A DNA stretch of 38,302 nt, from positions 1-38,302 of the IMG/VR virus record IMGVR_UViG_3300024518_003528; one strand, written 5' to 3'. A model generated the notes under the pieces. That model was not told where the DNA came from and searched no databases. It saw only the letters and a list, made by a program, of their open reading frames with translations. Source of the DNA: a virus. The position numbers were made by a program, and so were the translations under genes. Positions within the stretch are counted from its first letter, which is position 1; the number at the start of each line of letters is the position of its first letter. Shown in pieces: positions 7,052-14,093 of the stretch.

Positions 7052-7225
7052 ATGAAATACAAAACACAAATATTAACTAAGATAGATTCAATAGAAAACG
7101 CATTAGATTTCGTTGTAAGAAATTTAAGTTCCCAATCTATATCAGCACAGGAAACAGTTACGACACTAAAGAATCAATTAAAACAATTACAATCCGTTAA
7201 AGACCTTACTGAAGCGGAGTTTTAA
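7052..7225 (+). CDS. Short helical hypothetical protein
   Basis: This 57-residue ORF fills the gap between the genes at 6709 and 7227. It begins MKYKTQILTKIDSIENALDF and contains a heptad-like C-terminal helix (TVTTLKNQLKQLQSVKDL), so a short coiled coil is likely. It starts 10 nt after one stop and ends one base before the start of the membrane/coiled-coil protein, which makes that protein a plausible partner. Confidence 0.6.
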   Translation: MKYKTQILTKIDSIENALDFVVRNLSSQSISAQETVTTLKNQLKQLQSVKDLTEAEF

Positions 7226-7226
7226 A

Positions 7227-8315
7227 ATGAAAACTCTTCTGAGAATATTAGTAGCAATATTTGCACTAGGACTTAGTACATCGGCAGCTTACTTTAGTGT
7301 TCTTGGATTAACAAAGATGTTTGCTGGTGCCGTGTTAGGTACTGCAATTGTTTGTTCTTTTATAGAAGGAAGTAAGTTAATTATAGCTTCCGTATTACAT
7401 CAGTTTAGTAAACAAATTAATTGGCTAATTAAAGGAGTATTAGTAATATTCCTATTTTTGTCTATGGCAATTACTTCAATGGGAGTGTACGGTTATTTAA
7501 CAAACGCATTTCAAGGCACAGCTAATCAGTTAGAACTAGTGGCAGGCCAAACTAAAGTAATAGAAATGAAACGTGGAAGGTTTCAAGAATCACTTGATGG
7601 ATACACAACAGAAAAAACACAAATTGCAAGTTCTATATCAGAACTGTCAAAGGGATTATCCAATAACGTTATTCAGTACAGAGACAGAGAAACAGGTGAA
7701 TTAATTACAACAACTAGTTCCTCTACTAGACGAGCATTAGAACGTCAACTAAATGATTCTAAGTTACAACGTGATAAAATATCAATAAAAATGGAAGCTT
7801 TAACTGATTCTATTACCAAGTTGGATATGCAAGTATTAAACTTAAACAACAATGAAGAACTAGCTAGTGAAATAGGCCCACTAAAGTTTATTACAGGACT
7901 TACAGGGTTGGATATGGATGTTATTGTTAACTTTCTTACTCTTATCTTAGTGTTTATAATTGACCCACTTGCTATTATATTGGTTGTTGTATTTAACAAG
8001 ATAGGGGATGAAGAGAAAGTAATATCTTCTGTACCTGAGGGAATGGAATTTGATAAACCATATCCAATACCTGAAGACAATGAACGACCTAAGGATTTTA
8101 TACAGTTAACACCAGACGATTTAGTTACTCAACCAAAAGAAGACTTAACACAAGAAGCTACAACGTCTAGTGCACTAAGTCGTGCTAAAAATAAATACAA
8201 GGAATGGACTCAAAAGAAAACTTCAACGGAACCTACAATAGATAAAGAATCTACACCTGAAAAAGATTTCTACGGAGAATCAAACAAAAAGAAACGTCCA
8301 AAAAGATTTGGATAA
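7227..8315 (+). CDS. Four-helix membrane protein with long coiled-coil loop
   Basis: This 362-residue protein has three N-terminal membrane segments (about residues 5-27, 31-55, 66-90), then a charged coiled-coil region (about 95-205), then a fourth segment (about 231-254, VNFLTLILVFIIDPLAIILV). The C-terminal 100 residues are hydrophilic, proline- and lysine-rich, and end in KKKRPKRFG. The topology resembles DUF4407-type membrane proteins, although a family match cannot be confirmed here. If the C-terminus is cytoplasmic, the coiled coil would lie in the periplasm. It closes the early block, just before a new promoter that overlaps its last codons. A role in membrane remodelling, exclusion or lysis control is possible. 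Confidence 0.75.
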   Translation: MKTLLRILVAIFALGLSTSAAYFSVLGLTKMFAGAVLGTAIVCSFIEGSKLIIASVLHQFSKQINWLIKGVLVIFLFLSMAITSMGVYGYLTNAFQGTANQLELVAGQTKVIEMKRGRFQESLDGYTTEKTQIASSISELSKGLSNNVIQYRDRETGELITTTSSSTRRALERQLNDSKLQRDKISIKMEALTDSITKLDMQVLNLNNNEELASEIGPLKFITGLTGLDMDVIVNFLTLILVFIIDPLAIILVVVFNKIGDEEKVISSVPEGMEFDKPYPIPEDNERPKDFIQLTPDDLVTQPKEDLTQEATTSSALSRAKNKYKEWTQKKTSTEPTIDKESTPEKDFYGESNKKKRPKRFG

Positions 8316-8338
8316 TTAAAACATTTGTTGTATATTGT
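8307..8338 (+). promoter_or_regulatory. Bacteroidetes-type promoter ahead of 8378
   Basis: TTTG at 8307-8310 and TATATTGT at 8331-8338 are separated by exactly 20 nt, and the spacer ends in TTTGTTG as at 692-715. The upstream element lies inside the last codons of the membrane protein gene. The start at 8378 follows 39 nt downstream. Confidence 0.55.
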
Positions 8339-8377
8339 ATATATAATAAATAAATATTAATCATAAAAGTAAATATT

Positions 8378-8935
8378 ATGGCTAGAATTAATCTTAAAAA
8401 AACTACACACAAAAAAACTAAAGATGTAGTTATCAAATCCGCAAAAGACGGAAACACTTATAAATCTTATGTTGAAGATTATCAACGATATATGATATGT
8501 CAAAATAGTGTTGAAACCGGAGAATACTTTAAAGGACAATTATGTGGTAATTGGACAAAAGTAGCAAACGATACAGTAAAAACATTGTGCTGGAAATGTA
8601 CAGCTCGGTTAGTCCCATTCGAAGAAAAAATTGTTAAAAAATCTGACAAACCTAGAGGTTGGGCCTTTATGAAAGAGTACGTACATAAAGACGGAACGGT
8701 TTATCATAAAGGAAAAGAACAACCAGAATTAAAAGGTACATTACCTATTACTGTTATAAAGAAAAAAGAAAAGGTTAAATTAACTAAGGGCCAAAAGGCT
8801 GAGAAACAACAGAACATTCTTAGACAAATAAATAAACTTAAAAAACAACATAAAAAAGAAACTCGTAAAACTTACGCATCAAAAATAATGTCACAAATTA
8901 AACAATTACAACGTGACCTAAAAAAGGTAAAATGA
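8378..8935 (+). CDS. Basic protein with a possible four-cysteine zinc site
   Basis: This 185-residue protein is very basic. Cysteines at 41, 56, 71 and 74 (the last two as CWKC) could bind zinc. A central segment (KEYVHKDGTVYHKGKEQPEL, about 94-113) is followed by a lysine-rich coiled-coil tail (about 125-185). The central pattern feels familiar from other large marine phages, but I know of no function. It is the first gene after the 8307-8338 promoter and overlaps the lysozyme-like gene by 4 nt. Its position and charge suggest DNA or RNA contact. Confidence 0.75.
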   Translation: MARINLKKTTHKKTKDVVIKSAKDGNTYKSYVEDYQRYMICQNSVETGEYFKGQLCGNWTKVANDTVKTLCWKCTARLVPFEEKIVKKSDKPRGWAFMKEYVHKDGTVYHKGKEQPELKGTLPITVIKKKEKVKLTKGQKAEKQQNILRQINKLKKQHKKETRKTYASKIMSQIKQLQRDLKKVK

Positions 8936-9492
8936 TGGAAAAGTTTATAACTTTCTTAATAATGACGTTTGTACTAGGTACAACGACAACCACTAATCCA
9001 GAAATAGTAACATTCGAAATAGGAGTTCCTATACTAAAAAATAAAATTGAATTAGTAGACGTAGGACCAAATACCAATGATTTTATGAAAGCTATAGCAT
9101 TTAAAGAATCACAAAACATTATTGATACTGTTAACGTATATGGTATGTTAGGTAAATATCAGTTTAGTAGGACAACATTAAATGGACTAGGATATAAAGT
9201 AGTATCAAATGCAACTTTCCTTAGTTCAGAATCATTACAAGATGAAGCAATGTTAGAACTATTAAAACACAACCAAAAGATATTACGTAAACAAATAAAA
9301 AAATATAACGGATTAATGGTAGACAGTATTTTTGTTACAGAGTCAGGTTTACTTGCAGCTGCACATTTAGCAGGACCAAGTAATGTTAAAAAATGGTTAC
9401 GAACAAACGGAAAGAAAACAAGAACAGATGGATTTGGAACAACAATAGAAGATTATATAAATAAATTTGCAAACTATAAAATAGAATTATGA
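8932..9492 (+). CDS. Exported lysozyme/transglycosylase-like protein
   Basis: This 186-residue protein begins with a hydrophobic signal-like segment (about residues 5-18, FITFLIMTFVLGTT). It then has a lytic-transglycosylase-like core: AIAFKESQN with the candidate catalytic Glu59, YGMLGKYQFS (about 70-79), TESGLLAAAHLAG (about 134-146) and a C-terminal FGTTIEDYINKF. Such enzymes cut the peptidoglycan glycan backbone. The signal segment suggests export as an endolysin, either cleaved or signal-anchored. The gp5-like spike in this window has no lysozyme domain, so this may be the main muramidase activity here. Coupled to both neighbours by 4-nt overlaps. Confidence 0.75.
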   Translation: MMEKFITFLIMTFVLGTTTTTNPEIVTFEIGVPILKNKIELVDVGPNTNDFMKAIAFKESQNIIDTVNVYGMLGKYQFSRTTLNGLGYKVVSNATFLSSESLQDEAMLELLKHNQKILRKQIKKYNGLMVDSIFVTESGLLAAAHLAGPSNVKKWLRTNGKKTRTDGFGTTIEDYINKFANYKIEL

Positions 9493-10256
9493 AAGAATTA
9501 ACACCAGAACAGTTACAAGCTAATTGGCAAGAATTCCTAGGTTACATTGAAAAATATATCACAGGTGACAGAAAAGAAAAATTATTAAAGTTTTACAAGG
9601 ATAGAAAAGACCGTTTCTTGTTTATGCCGGCATCAAGTGTAGAACATTATCACTCAGCGTTTGTCGGTGGATATGTAGAACACGTTAACAGAGTAATAAA
9701 AGCATCTATTGAAATTACTGATATGTGGACACGTTACGGTAGTCCGTTGAATTGTACAACGGAAGAAGTTGTGTTTACAGCATTGAATCATGATTTAGGT
9801 AAATACGGTTCAGACGATAATGAATACTATGTTCCTAATCCAAGTGATTGGCACAGAAAGAATCAAGGAAAGATTTATGAATACAATACTGAATTATCAA
9901 GAATGCCTGTTCCGGACAGAAGTATATTATTGTTAGTACAAAACGGTATTGAAATTTCCGAAACAGAATATATTGGAATTAAAACGCATGATGGTATGTA
10001 TGACGACGCAAACAAAGCTTATTTAGTAGGGTATGCTTGGAGTCAAAAACTTAAATCATCATTGTCTTACATTGTACACCAAGCAGATATGATGGCTGCG
10101 AGAGTAGAGTTTGAAGAATGGAGAGATAATTATAGAGACGGAGCAGGTAATAAAGTTAGTAAACCAAAAGTAGCTAAGCAAGTTTCAGGAGCGGAAAAAC
10201 CTTTATCAAATTCAGCTGCTGCTGCTTTTGACGAACTTTTTAAATCAACACAATGA
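9489..10256 (+). CDS. HD-domain phosphohydrolase-like protein
   Basis: This 255-residue protein carries an HD metal-site set. There are histidines in HYHSAFVGGYVEHV (about residues 53-66), the HD pair in NHDLGK (about 99-104), a THDG (about 166-169) and HQADMMA (about 197-203) with a late aspartate. HD enzymes hydrolyse phosphate esters of nucleotides or cyclic nucleotides through bound metal. The last 45 residues are a low-complexity tail. Possible substrates are dNMPs, ppGpp-like alarmones or cyclic defence signals, and the sequence does not discriminate. It lies between the lysozyme-like gene and the late sigma factor. Confidence 0.8.
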   Translation: MKELTPEQLQANWQEFLGYIEKYITGDRKEKLLKFYKDRKDRFLFMPASSVEHYHSAFVGGYVEHVNRVIKASIEITDMWTRYGSPLNCTTEEVVFTALNHDLGKYGSDDNEYYVPNPSDWHRKNQGKIYEYNTELSRMPVPDRSILLLVQNGIEISETEYIGIKTHDGMYDDANKAYLVGYAWSQKLKSSLSYIVHQADMMAARVEFEEWRDNYRDGAGNKVSKPKVAKQVSGAEKPLSNSAAAAFDELFKSTQ

Positions 10257-10561
10257 TAGAAATAATTGGAATAATAGTGATATTGTTATTTTGTGGTGCA
10301 CTTCTAACAATAATCAACTTACTAAAAAAATTAGAAGCTACCGAAGACGTAGTCGATGAAGCAGAAGATTACATTAAAATAATGGAAGAATGGATATCAG
10401 AATTTCAATTAACTGTTAACGATTCATACGAACAAATGGTAGAGTTAGATACTAAAGGAGCGTTTGAATCTGAAGATGAAGTAGGTTCTATATTTAAGGG
10501 ATTACGAGATATAATATATAAATTACATACAATAACAAGTGAAGATGATAAAACCAATTAA
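10253..10561 (+). CDS. Small membrane-anchored acidic protein
   Basis: This 102-residue protein has an N-terminal membrane helix (about residues 3-24) followed by a very acidic helical domain with EDEVGSIFKGLRDIIYKL near its end. Similar small proteins with an ExDDEVG-type motif occur beside late-transcription genes in T4-like marine phages, to my recollection, without known function. It overlaps the HD gene by 4 nt and the sigma-factor gene by 23 nt, indicating close translational coupling. Confidence 0.7.
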   Translation: MIEIIGIIVILLFCGALLTIINLLKKLEATEDVVDEAEDYIKIMEEWISEFQLTVNDSYEQMVELDTKGAFESEDEVGSIFKGLRDIIYKLHTITSEDDKTN

Positions 10562-11330
10562 CCCACAACAAGAAGCAAAAGTAAAAACAGAAGTAAAAGT
10601 ACCAAAAAAACGTGGACGAAAAAGAAAACACAAAAAGTATTTTACTGACATTACGGAAATGGCAATATGTGCATACAACGGATTAGATGAAAACAATAAA
10701 CGTATGAAGGATAAAATATATAATAGATTTATTCATTATCCATTTTACAAGTTAGCGGAAATAGTTTACAACACAGGTCATTATGGTTATATCGATTTAC
10801 CGGCAGAAGATATTAAATATGAACTAATAGCTCATATGATTCAAAAAATTCATATGTATAAATCCGGTAAAGGTAAGGCTTTTAGTTACTTCAACAGAAT
10901 GGTTAAAAACGAACTGATACAACGTAACATTAAAGCATATGCTAAAGTTAAAGTAACAGGTGATATATTAGAAATGGACAGTAGTAGAAACATTATGGTT
11001 GAAGAAACAACTAAAGATATGTTGACTGACCAACAAGAATTTGTGGAAATGTTCATAGAATATGTAGACGATAACTTAGGAACACTATTTAATAACCGTA
11101 GAGATATTTCTATCGCGGATAGTGTATTAGAAATATTTAGGAACAGAAAATTAATTGAGGATTACAACAAGAAAGCTTTATATGTATTAGTTAGAGAACG
11201 TAGTAGATGTGATCAGCAATATGTTACTAAAGTAGTAAACACACTTAAAACGTTATATAATGAAAAGTTCGAACACTTTGTTTCGTCTGGTAAATTAGTA
11301 TCAAATACAATTAATCCGTTTTTTGTATAA
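10539..11330 (+). CDS. 55: Late-transcription sigma factor, gp55-like
   Basis: This 263-residue protein matches the T4 gp55 type of reduced sigma factor, which directs host RNA polymerase to late promoters with the sliding clamp. The sigma region 2-like core is at about residues 94-131: KYELIAHMIQKIHMYKSGKG, then AFSYFNRMVKNELIQRN. The N-terminus has a basic stretch (KKRGRKRKHKK). The protein is longer than T4 gp55 (about 185 residues). A second in-frame ATG two codons in is equally possible as the start. Its targets may be the TATTTAT elements found before structural genes. Confidence 0.85.
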   Translation: MKMIKPINPQQEAKVKTEVKVPKKRGRKRKHKKYFTDITEMAICAYNGLDENNKRMKDKIYNRFIHYPFYKLAEIVYNTGHYGYIDLPAEDIKYELIAHMIQKIHMYKSGKGKAFSYFNRMVKNELIQRNIKAYAKVKVTGDILEMDSSRNIMVEETTKDMLTDQQEFVEMFIEYVDDNLGTLFNNRRDISIADSVLEIFRNRKLIEDYNKKALYVLVRERSRCDQQYVTKVVNTLKTLYNEKFEHFVSSGKLVSNTINPFFV

Positions 11331-11338
11331 TTATTAAT

Positions 11339-11776
11339 ATGGACAGGAACGATGAAATATTTAAAGGTAAATCATTAAACGATATTTTTCAAGACATTTA
11401 TAATAAATCTTCTGAAAAAGATAGACAAATAAAAATGTTGATTGGAGAGTTACGACCACTTATAACTAATATAGGTGACGCAACTGTTATCGTTCCACTT
11501 ATTAAAGAATATATGGAAGTTGCTATACGTAACGATGATGCTATTGTAAAAATGGCAGCTATCGTACAACGTTTAATTGGTAGTACAAACCGAAATGCTG
11601 GTATAGAGGGTGGTTCATTGTTATCCGAAGAAGAGAAAAAACAACTGTTATCTGAACTCGATGAAATTGAAGCCGACGTTCAAGATTCGGCTGCAGAGGA
11701 TATAGTACAACAACAAATTGAAGACGTTAAGAAAAAACTAAAACCACCAACTAAGGAAGAGGACAAAGAGGAATGA
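11339..11776 (+). CDS. Conserved-looking hypothetical protein beside the baseplate hub
   Basis: This 145-residue protein is helical (IFKGKSLNDIFQDIYNKSSE, then ATVIVPLIKEYMEVAIRNDD) with an acidic C-terminal tail (PPTKEEDKEE). Proteins of this pattern recur between late-transcription and baseplate genes in T4-like marine phages, in my recollection, without assigned function. It overlaps the gp5-like gene by 4 nt. It could be a co-activator such as gp33 or a baseplate assembly factor, and neither is demonstrated. Confidence 0.7.
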   Translation: MDRNDEIFKGKSLNDIFQDIYNKSSEKDRQIKMLIGELRPLITNIGDATVIVPLIKEYMEVAIRNDDAIVKMAAIVQRLIGSTNRNAGIEGGSLLSEEEKKQLLSELDEIEADVQDSAAEDIVQQQIEDVKKKLKPPTKEEDKEE

Positions 11777-13005
11777 GGAAAGGTGGACTACTTGCCGCGG
11801 AGGTAGGAGAAGTTTCTTACGTTGACGAGAACACGCAAGGATTGTGGAGTTTAAAATGTCGTATATTAGATGATAAGAACAATACTAATAAAACAAACTT
11901 TCCTATCAGTGCACGTCCATTGGACTCTACATTTAAACAACCTCCTTTACCTGGTGAGATAGTATTGTTAATGCCACAAGCATCTAACCTATCAGCTAGG
12001 TCAGCTACTATTCCTGAATACTATTATTTACAAACACTAAATATACAATCTTCAATTAACAGTAATCGACTTCCAGGTGTAACATCTGTAGAAGCGTCAA
12101 CAAAGGGTAGAAGTACTGATACAAGTAATACCGGTAATGCAACTAATGGTTCATCTGAAGAACCGGAACCCGATTTTAATGAAAGTTCTGAAGTAAGACC
12201 TTTACAAGTATATGAAGGGGATACATTAATTGAAGGTAGGTTTGGACAATCAATTAGATTAAGTAGTACAATTACAGACGGTACTGATAAGTACACGTTA
12301 GGAGAACCACAATGGAAAAAAGGTAATGGTACTCACGGTGACGCTATTACAGTAATCCGAAATGGACAAAAACCTGATGCGGGTTATAGTAATAAACCAG
12401 AAGCAAATAAGTATATAAGAGAGAACATAGATTACGATGCTGGGTCTATTTATATGACTAGTACACAAGAAATTCCAATTACTAAAGCATCCCCGGACAA
12501 TGTAGCTTCTAAATTTCTAGGATTCGAACAAGATACATACAAAGGGGAACAGGTAATAATATCATCCGGAAGACTTGTATTTAATTCACGTGATAAAGAA
12601 ACATTTATATTTTCTGGTGGTGGTATAGGATTGGCAAGTCATATGGGAATATCATTAGACAGTAGTGAAGCTGGAATTAACATCGCTGGTAGTACTATTA
12701 ACTTAGGTAGTGATGCAAGTAATGCAGGAGAACCAGCAGTACTTGGTAACATAGCAAACGAGAGATTGGATGCCATTGTAGACTATGTAATTTCAGTATG
12801 TGCCGAAATTGCTAAGATAGTTGTTCCAACCGGAGTTGGTCCAAGTGGAGTACCTACAAATGCACCATTATTTTCAGGTAAACTAACTGCAGATGGTGAA
12901 AAATTAAAAACAGAACATCCTAAGATTAAATCTAAACTAGTATTCTTATTAAAAGACCCGGATTACAATTCAAGTACCAAACCGTCAGAGCTTAAACCAA
13001 ACTAA
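11773..13005 (+). CDS. 5: Baseplate hub/spike protein, gp5-like OB-fold type
   Basis: This 410-residue protein begins with an OB-fold-like domain (about 1-100; GLWSLKCRILDD, PPLPGEIVLLMPQ). A serine/threonine-rich linker (about 110-140) follows. Next comes the beta-structured region with EGDTLIEGRFGQSIRLSS (about 155-172) and a C-terminal part with repeated strand motifs (SSGRLVFNSRDKETFIFSGG). T4 gp5 makes the needle hub of the baseplate and carries an internal lysozyme domain. No lysozyme signature is visible here, so it is a non-enzymatic spike version. It is coupled to the previous gene by ATGA and ends the transcript before the TATTTAT element at 13022. Confidence 0.8.
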   Translation: MRKGGLLAAEVGEVSYVDENTQGLWSLKCRILDDKNNTNKTNFPISARPLDSTFKQPPLPGEIVLLMPQASNLSARSATIPEYYYLQTLNIQSSINSNRLPGVTSVEASTKGRSTDTSNTGNATNGSSEEPEPDFNESSEVRPLQVYEGDTLIEGRFGQSIRLSSTITDGTDKYTLGEPQWKKGNGTHGDAITVIRNGQKPDAGYSNKPEANKYIRENIDYDAGSIYMTSTQEIPITKASPDNVASKFLGFEQDTYKGEQVIISSGRLVFNSRDKETFIFSGGGIGLASHMGISLDSSEAGINIAGSTINLGSDASNAGEPAVLGNIANERLDAIVDYVISVCAEIAKIVVPTGVGPSGVPTNAPLFSGKLTADGEKLKTEHPKIKSKLVFLLKDPDYNSSTKPSELKPN

Positions 13006-13021
13006 TAATTTCATTTCTTAA

Positions 13022-13028
13022 TATTTAT
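13022..13028 (+). promoter_or_regulatory. Candidate late promoter element TATTTAT
   Basis: TATTTAT lies in the 57-nt gap before the gene at 13063. It is followed by an inverted repeat (ATTACT at 13026-13031, AGTAAT at 13041-13046). The same 7-mer precedes four other structural units (21669, 28313, 31243, 37717). It is the reverse complement of the T4 late core ATAAATA. A chance hit is possible in such AT-rich DNA. Confidence 0.4.
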
Positions 13029-13062
13029 TACTGAACTAATTAGTAATTAAAGAGTAAATATT

Positions 13063-13647
13063 ATGGATGCAAAGACATTAGCAAAAATCGTACAAATCGT
13101 AGTACAAGAAGAAGTTGGAAAGATAGTACGTAAAGAAATGAAGGCAATGAAAAAACAAATTGTTGCAGAAGTACGAAAATCTATTCCAAAAAAACAAGTT
13201 GTAAAAGAAGTTACACCGGTAGTAGATTCTTTGGATGACTTAGTAGGTAACGTTTTACAACAAGAACGTCAACAAAATCCAATACAACAAGAAGTACAAT
13301 CCTTTACTAAAGACCCGGTGTTAAATGGTATATTAAATGAAACAGCTAACTCATACCAAGTTCCAGAGAACGATGAGTATGCTGACTATCCAACTATGGG
13401 TGGACAACAAATGAATAGTAACTCAGCTCCTATGGGTGGAAATCAAAGTGACTTTAGAGCAATGATGGCTGAGAAAATGGGAATGACTTCTACACCACCA
13501 AACGGAACTCCATCCGTACAAGAAATGTTACCTACAACAGACCCCGAAGGACGACCATTAAGAACTCAAAATATACCGGATGCAGTAACAAAAGCTTTAA
13601 CTAGGGACTACACAGAATTAGTCAAAGGAATGAATAAGAAGAAGTAA
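13063..13647 (+). CDS. Hypothetical structural-block protein with coiled coil
   Basis: This 194-residue protein has an N-terminal charged helix (about 1-50; KIVQIVVQEEVGKIVRKEMK), probably a coiled coil. A glutamine-, proline- and methionine-rich region follows, containing two MGG motifs, that looks disordered. The C-terminus is basic (ELVKGMNKKK). It lies directly before gp25 in the baseplate cluster. The shape resembles an assembly scaffold or connector. The start follows agtaaatattATG, nearly identical to the leader of the gene at 8378. Confidence 0.75.
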   Translation: MDAKTLAKIVQIVVQEEVGKIVRKEMKAMKKQIVAEVRKSIPKKQVVKEVTPVVDSLDDLVGNVLQQERQQNPIQQEVQSFTKDPVLNGILNETANSYQVPENDEYADYPTMGGQQMNSNSAPMGGNQSDFRAMMAEKMGMTSTPPNGTPSVQEMLPTTDPEGRPLRTQNIPDAVTKALTRDYTELVKGMNKKK

Positions 13648-13651
13648 TTAA

Positions 13652-14092
13652 ATGGCACGTGCAAGAGAAGAATTTAGATTTGAACCAATTGATACCGAAC
13701 CGGATGTTGCCGTAGGTGTTGCGTTACCCTTTGCTGGAAGAAATCGTGTTTTTCAACAAAACTACACAACAGAAGACCAAGCAATATCAAATTTAAAAAA
13801 TTTAATACTGACACGTAAAGGGGAACGTTATATGCAACCTCAATTTGGTTGGAGTGGTTGGGATTTATTATTTGATAATAGTACACCTGATTTATTAGAA
13901 AAATTAAAAATATCTTTTAAACAGGATGTTGGAGTTTGGTTACCTTATATTATCGTAGACAAAGTAGATTTATCTTCGGAAGAGAATACTATTAGGATAT
14001 CAGTTAATATATTAATTGAACCTAGCTTAGCAAACAAAACAATAACACTTGAGTTGTCATCAACGGGTGGAGTAACAATACAGGAAGGATAA
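13652..14092 (+). CDS. 25: Baseplate wedge protein, gp25-like
   Basis: This 146-residue protein has the gp25/GPW family pattern: AISNLKNLILTRKGERYMQP (about residues 45-64), then FGWSGWDLLFDN, and a C-terminal ISVNILIEPS strand. gp25 sits at the sheath-baseplate junction in contractile tails and works with gp6 and gp53 in the wedge. The length is close to T4 gp25 (132). The gene is followed one base later by the gp6-like gene, the usual order in contractile tails. Confidence 0.9.
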   Translation: MARAREEFRFEPIDTEPDVAVGVALPFAGRNRVFQQNYTTEDQAISNLKNLILTRKGERYMQPQFGWSGWDLLFDNSTPDLLEKLKISFKQDVGVWLPYIIVDKVDLSSEENTIRISVNILIEPSLANKTITLELSSTGGVTIQEG

Positions 14093-14093
14093 T

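Noticed and set aside
11339-11776. Assignment as T4 gp33 late co-activator
   Set aside because: The neighbourhood of gp55 suggests it, but the protein is longer and no clamp-binding C-terminal motif is recognisable, so it is left as hypothetical.
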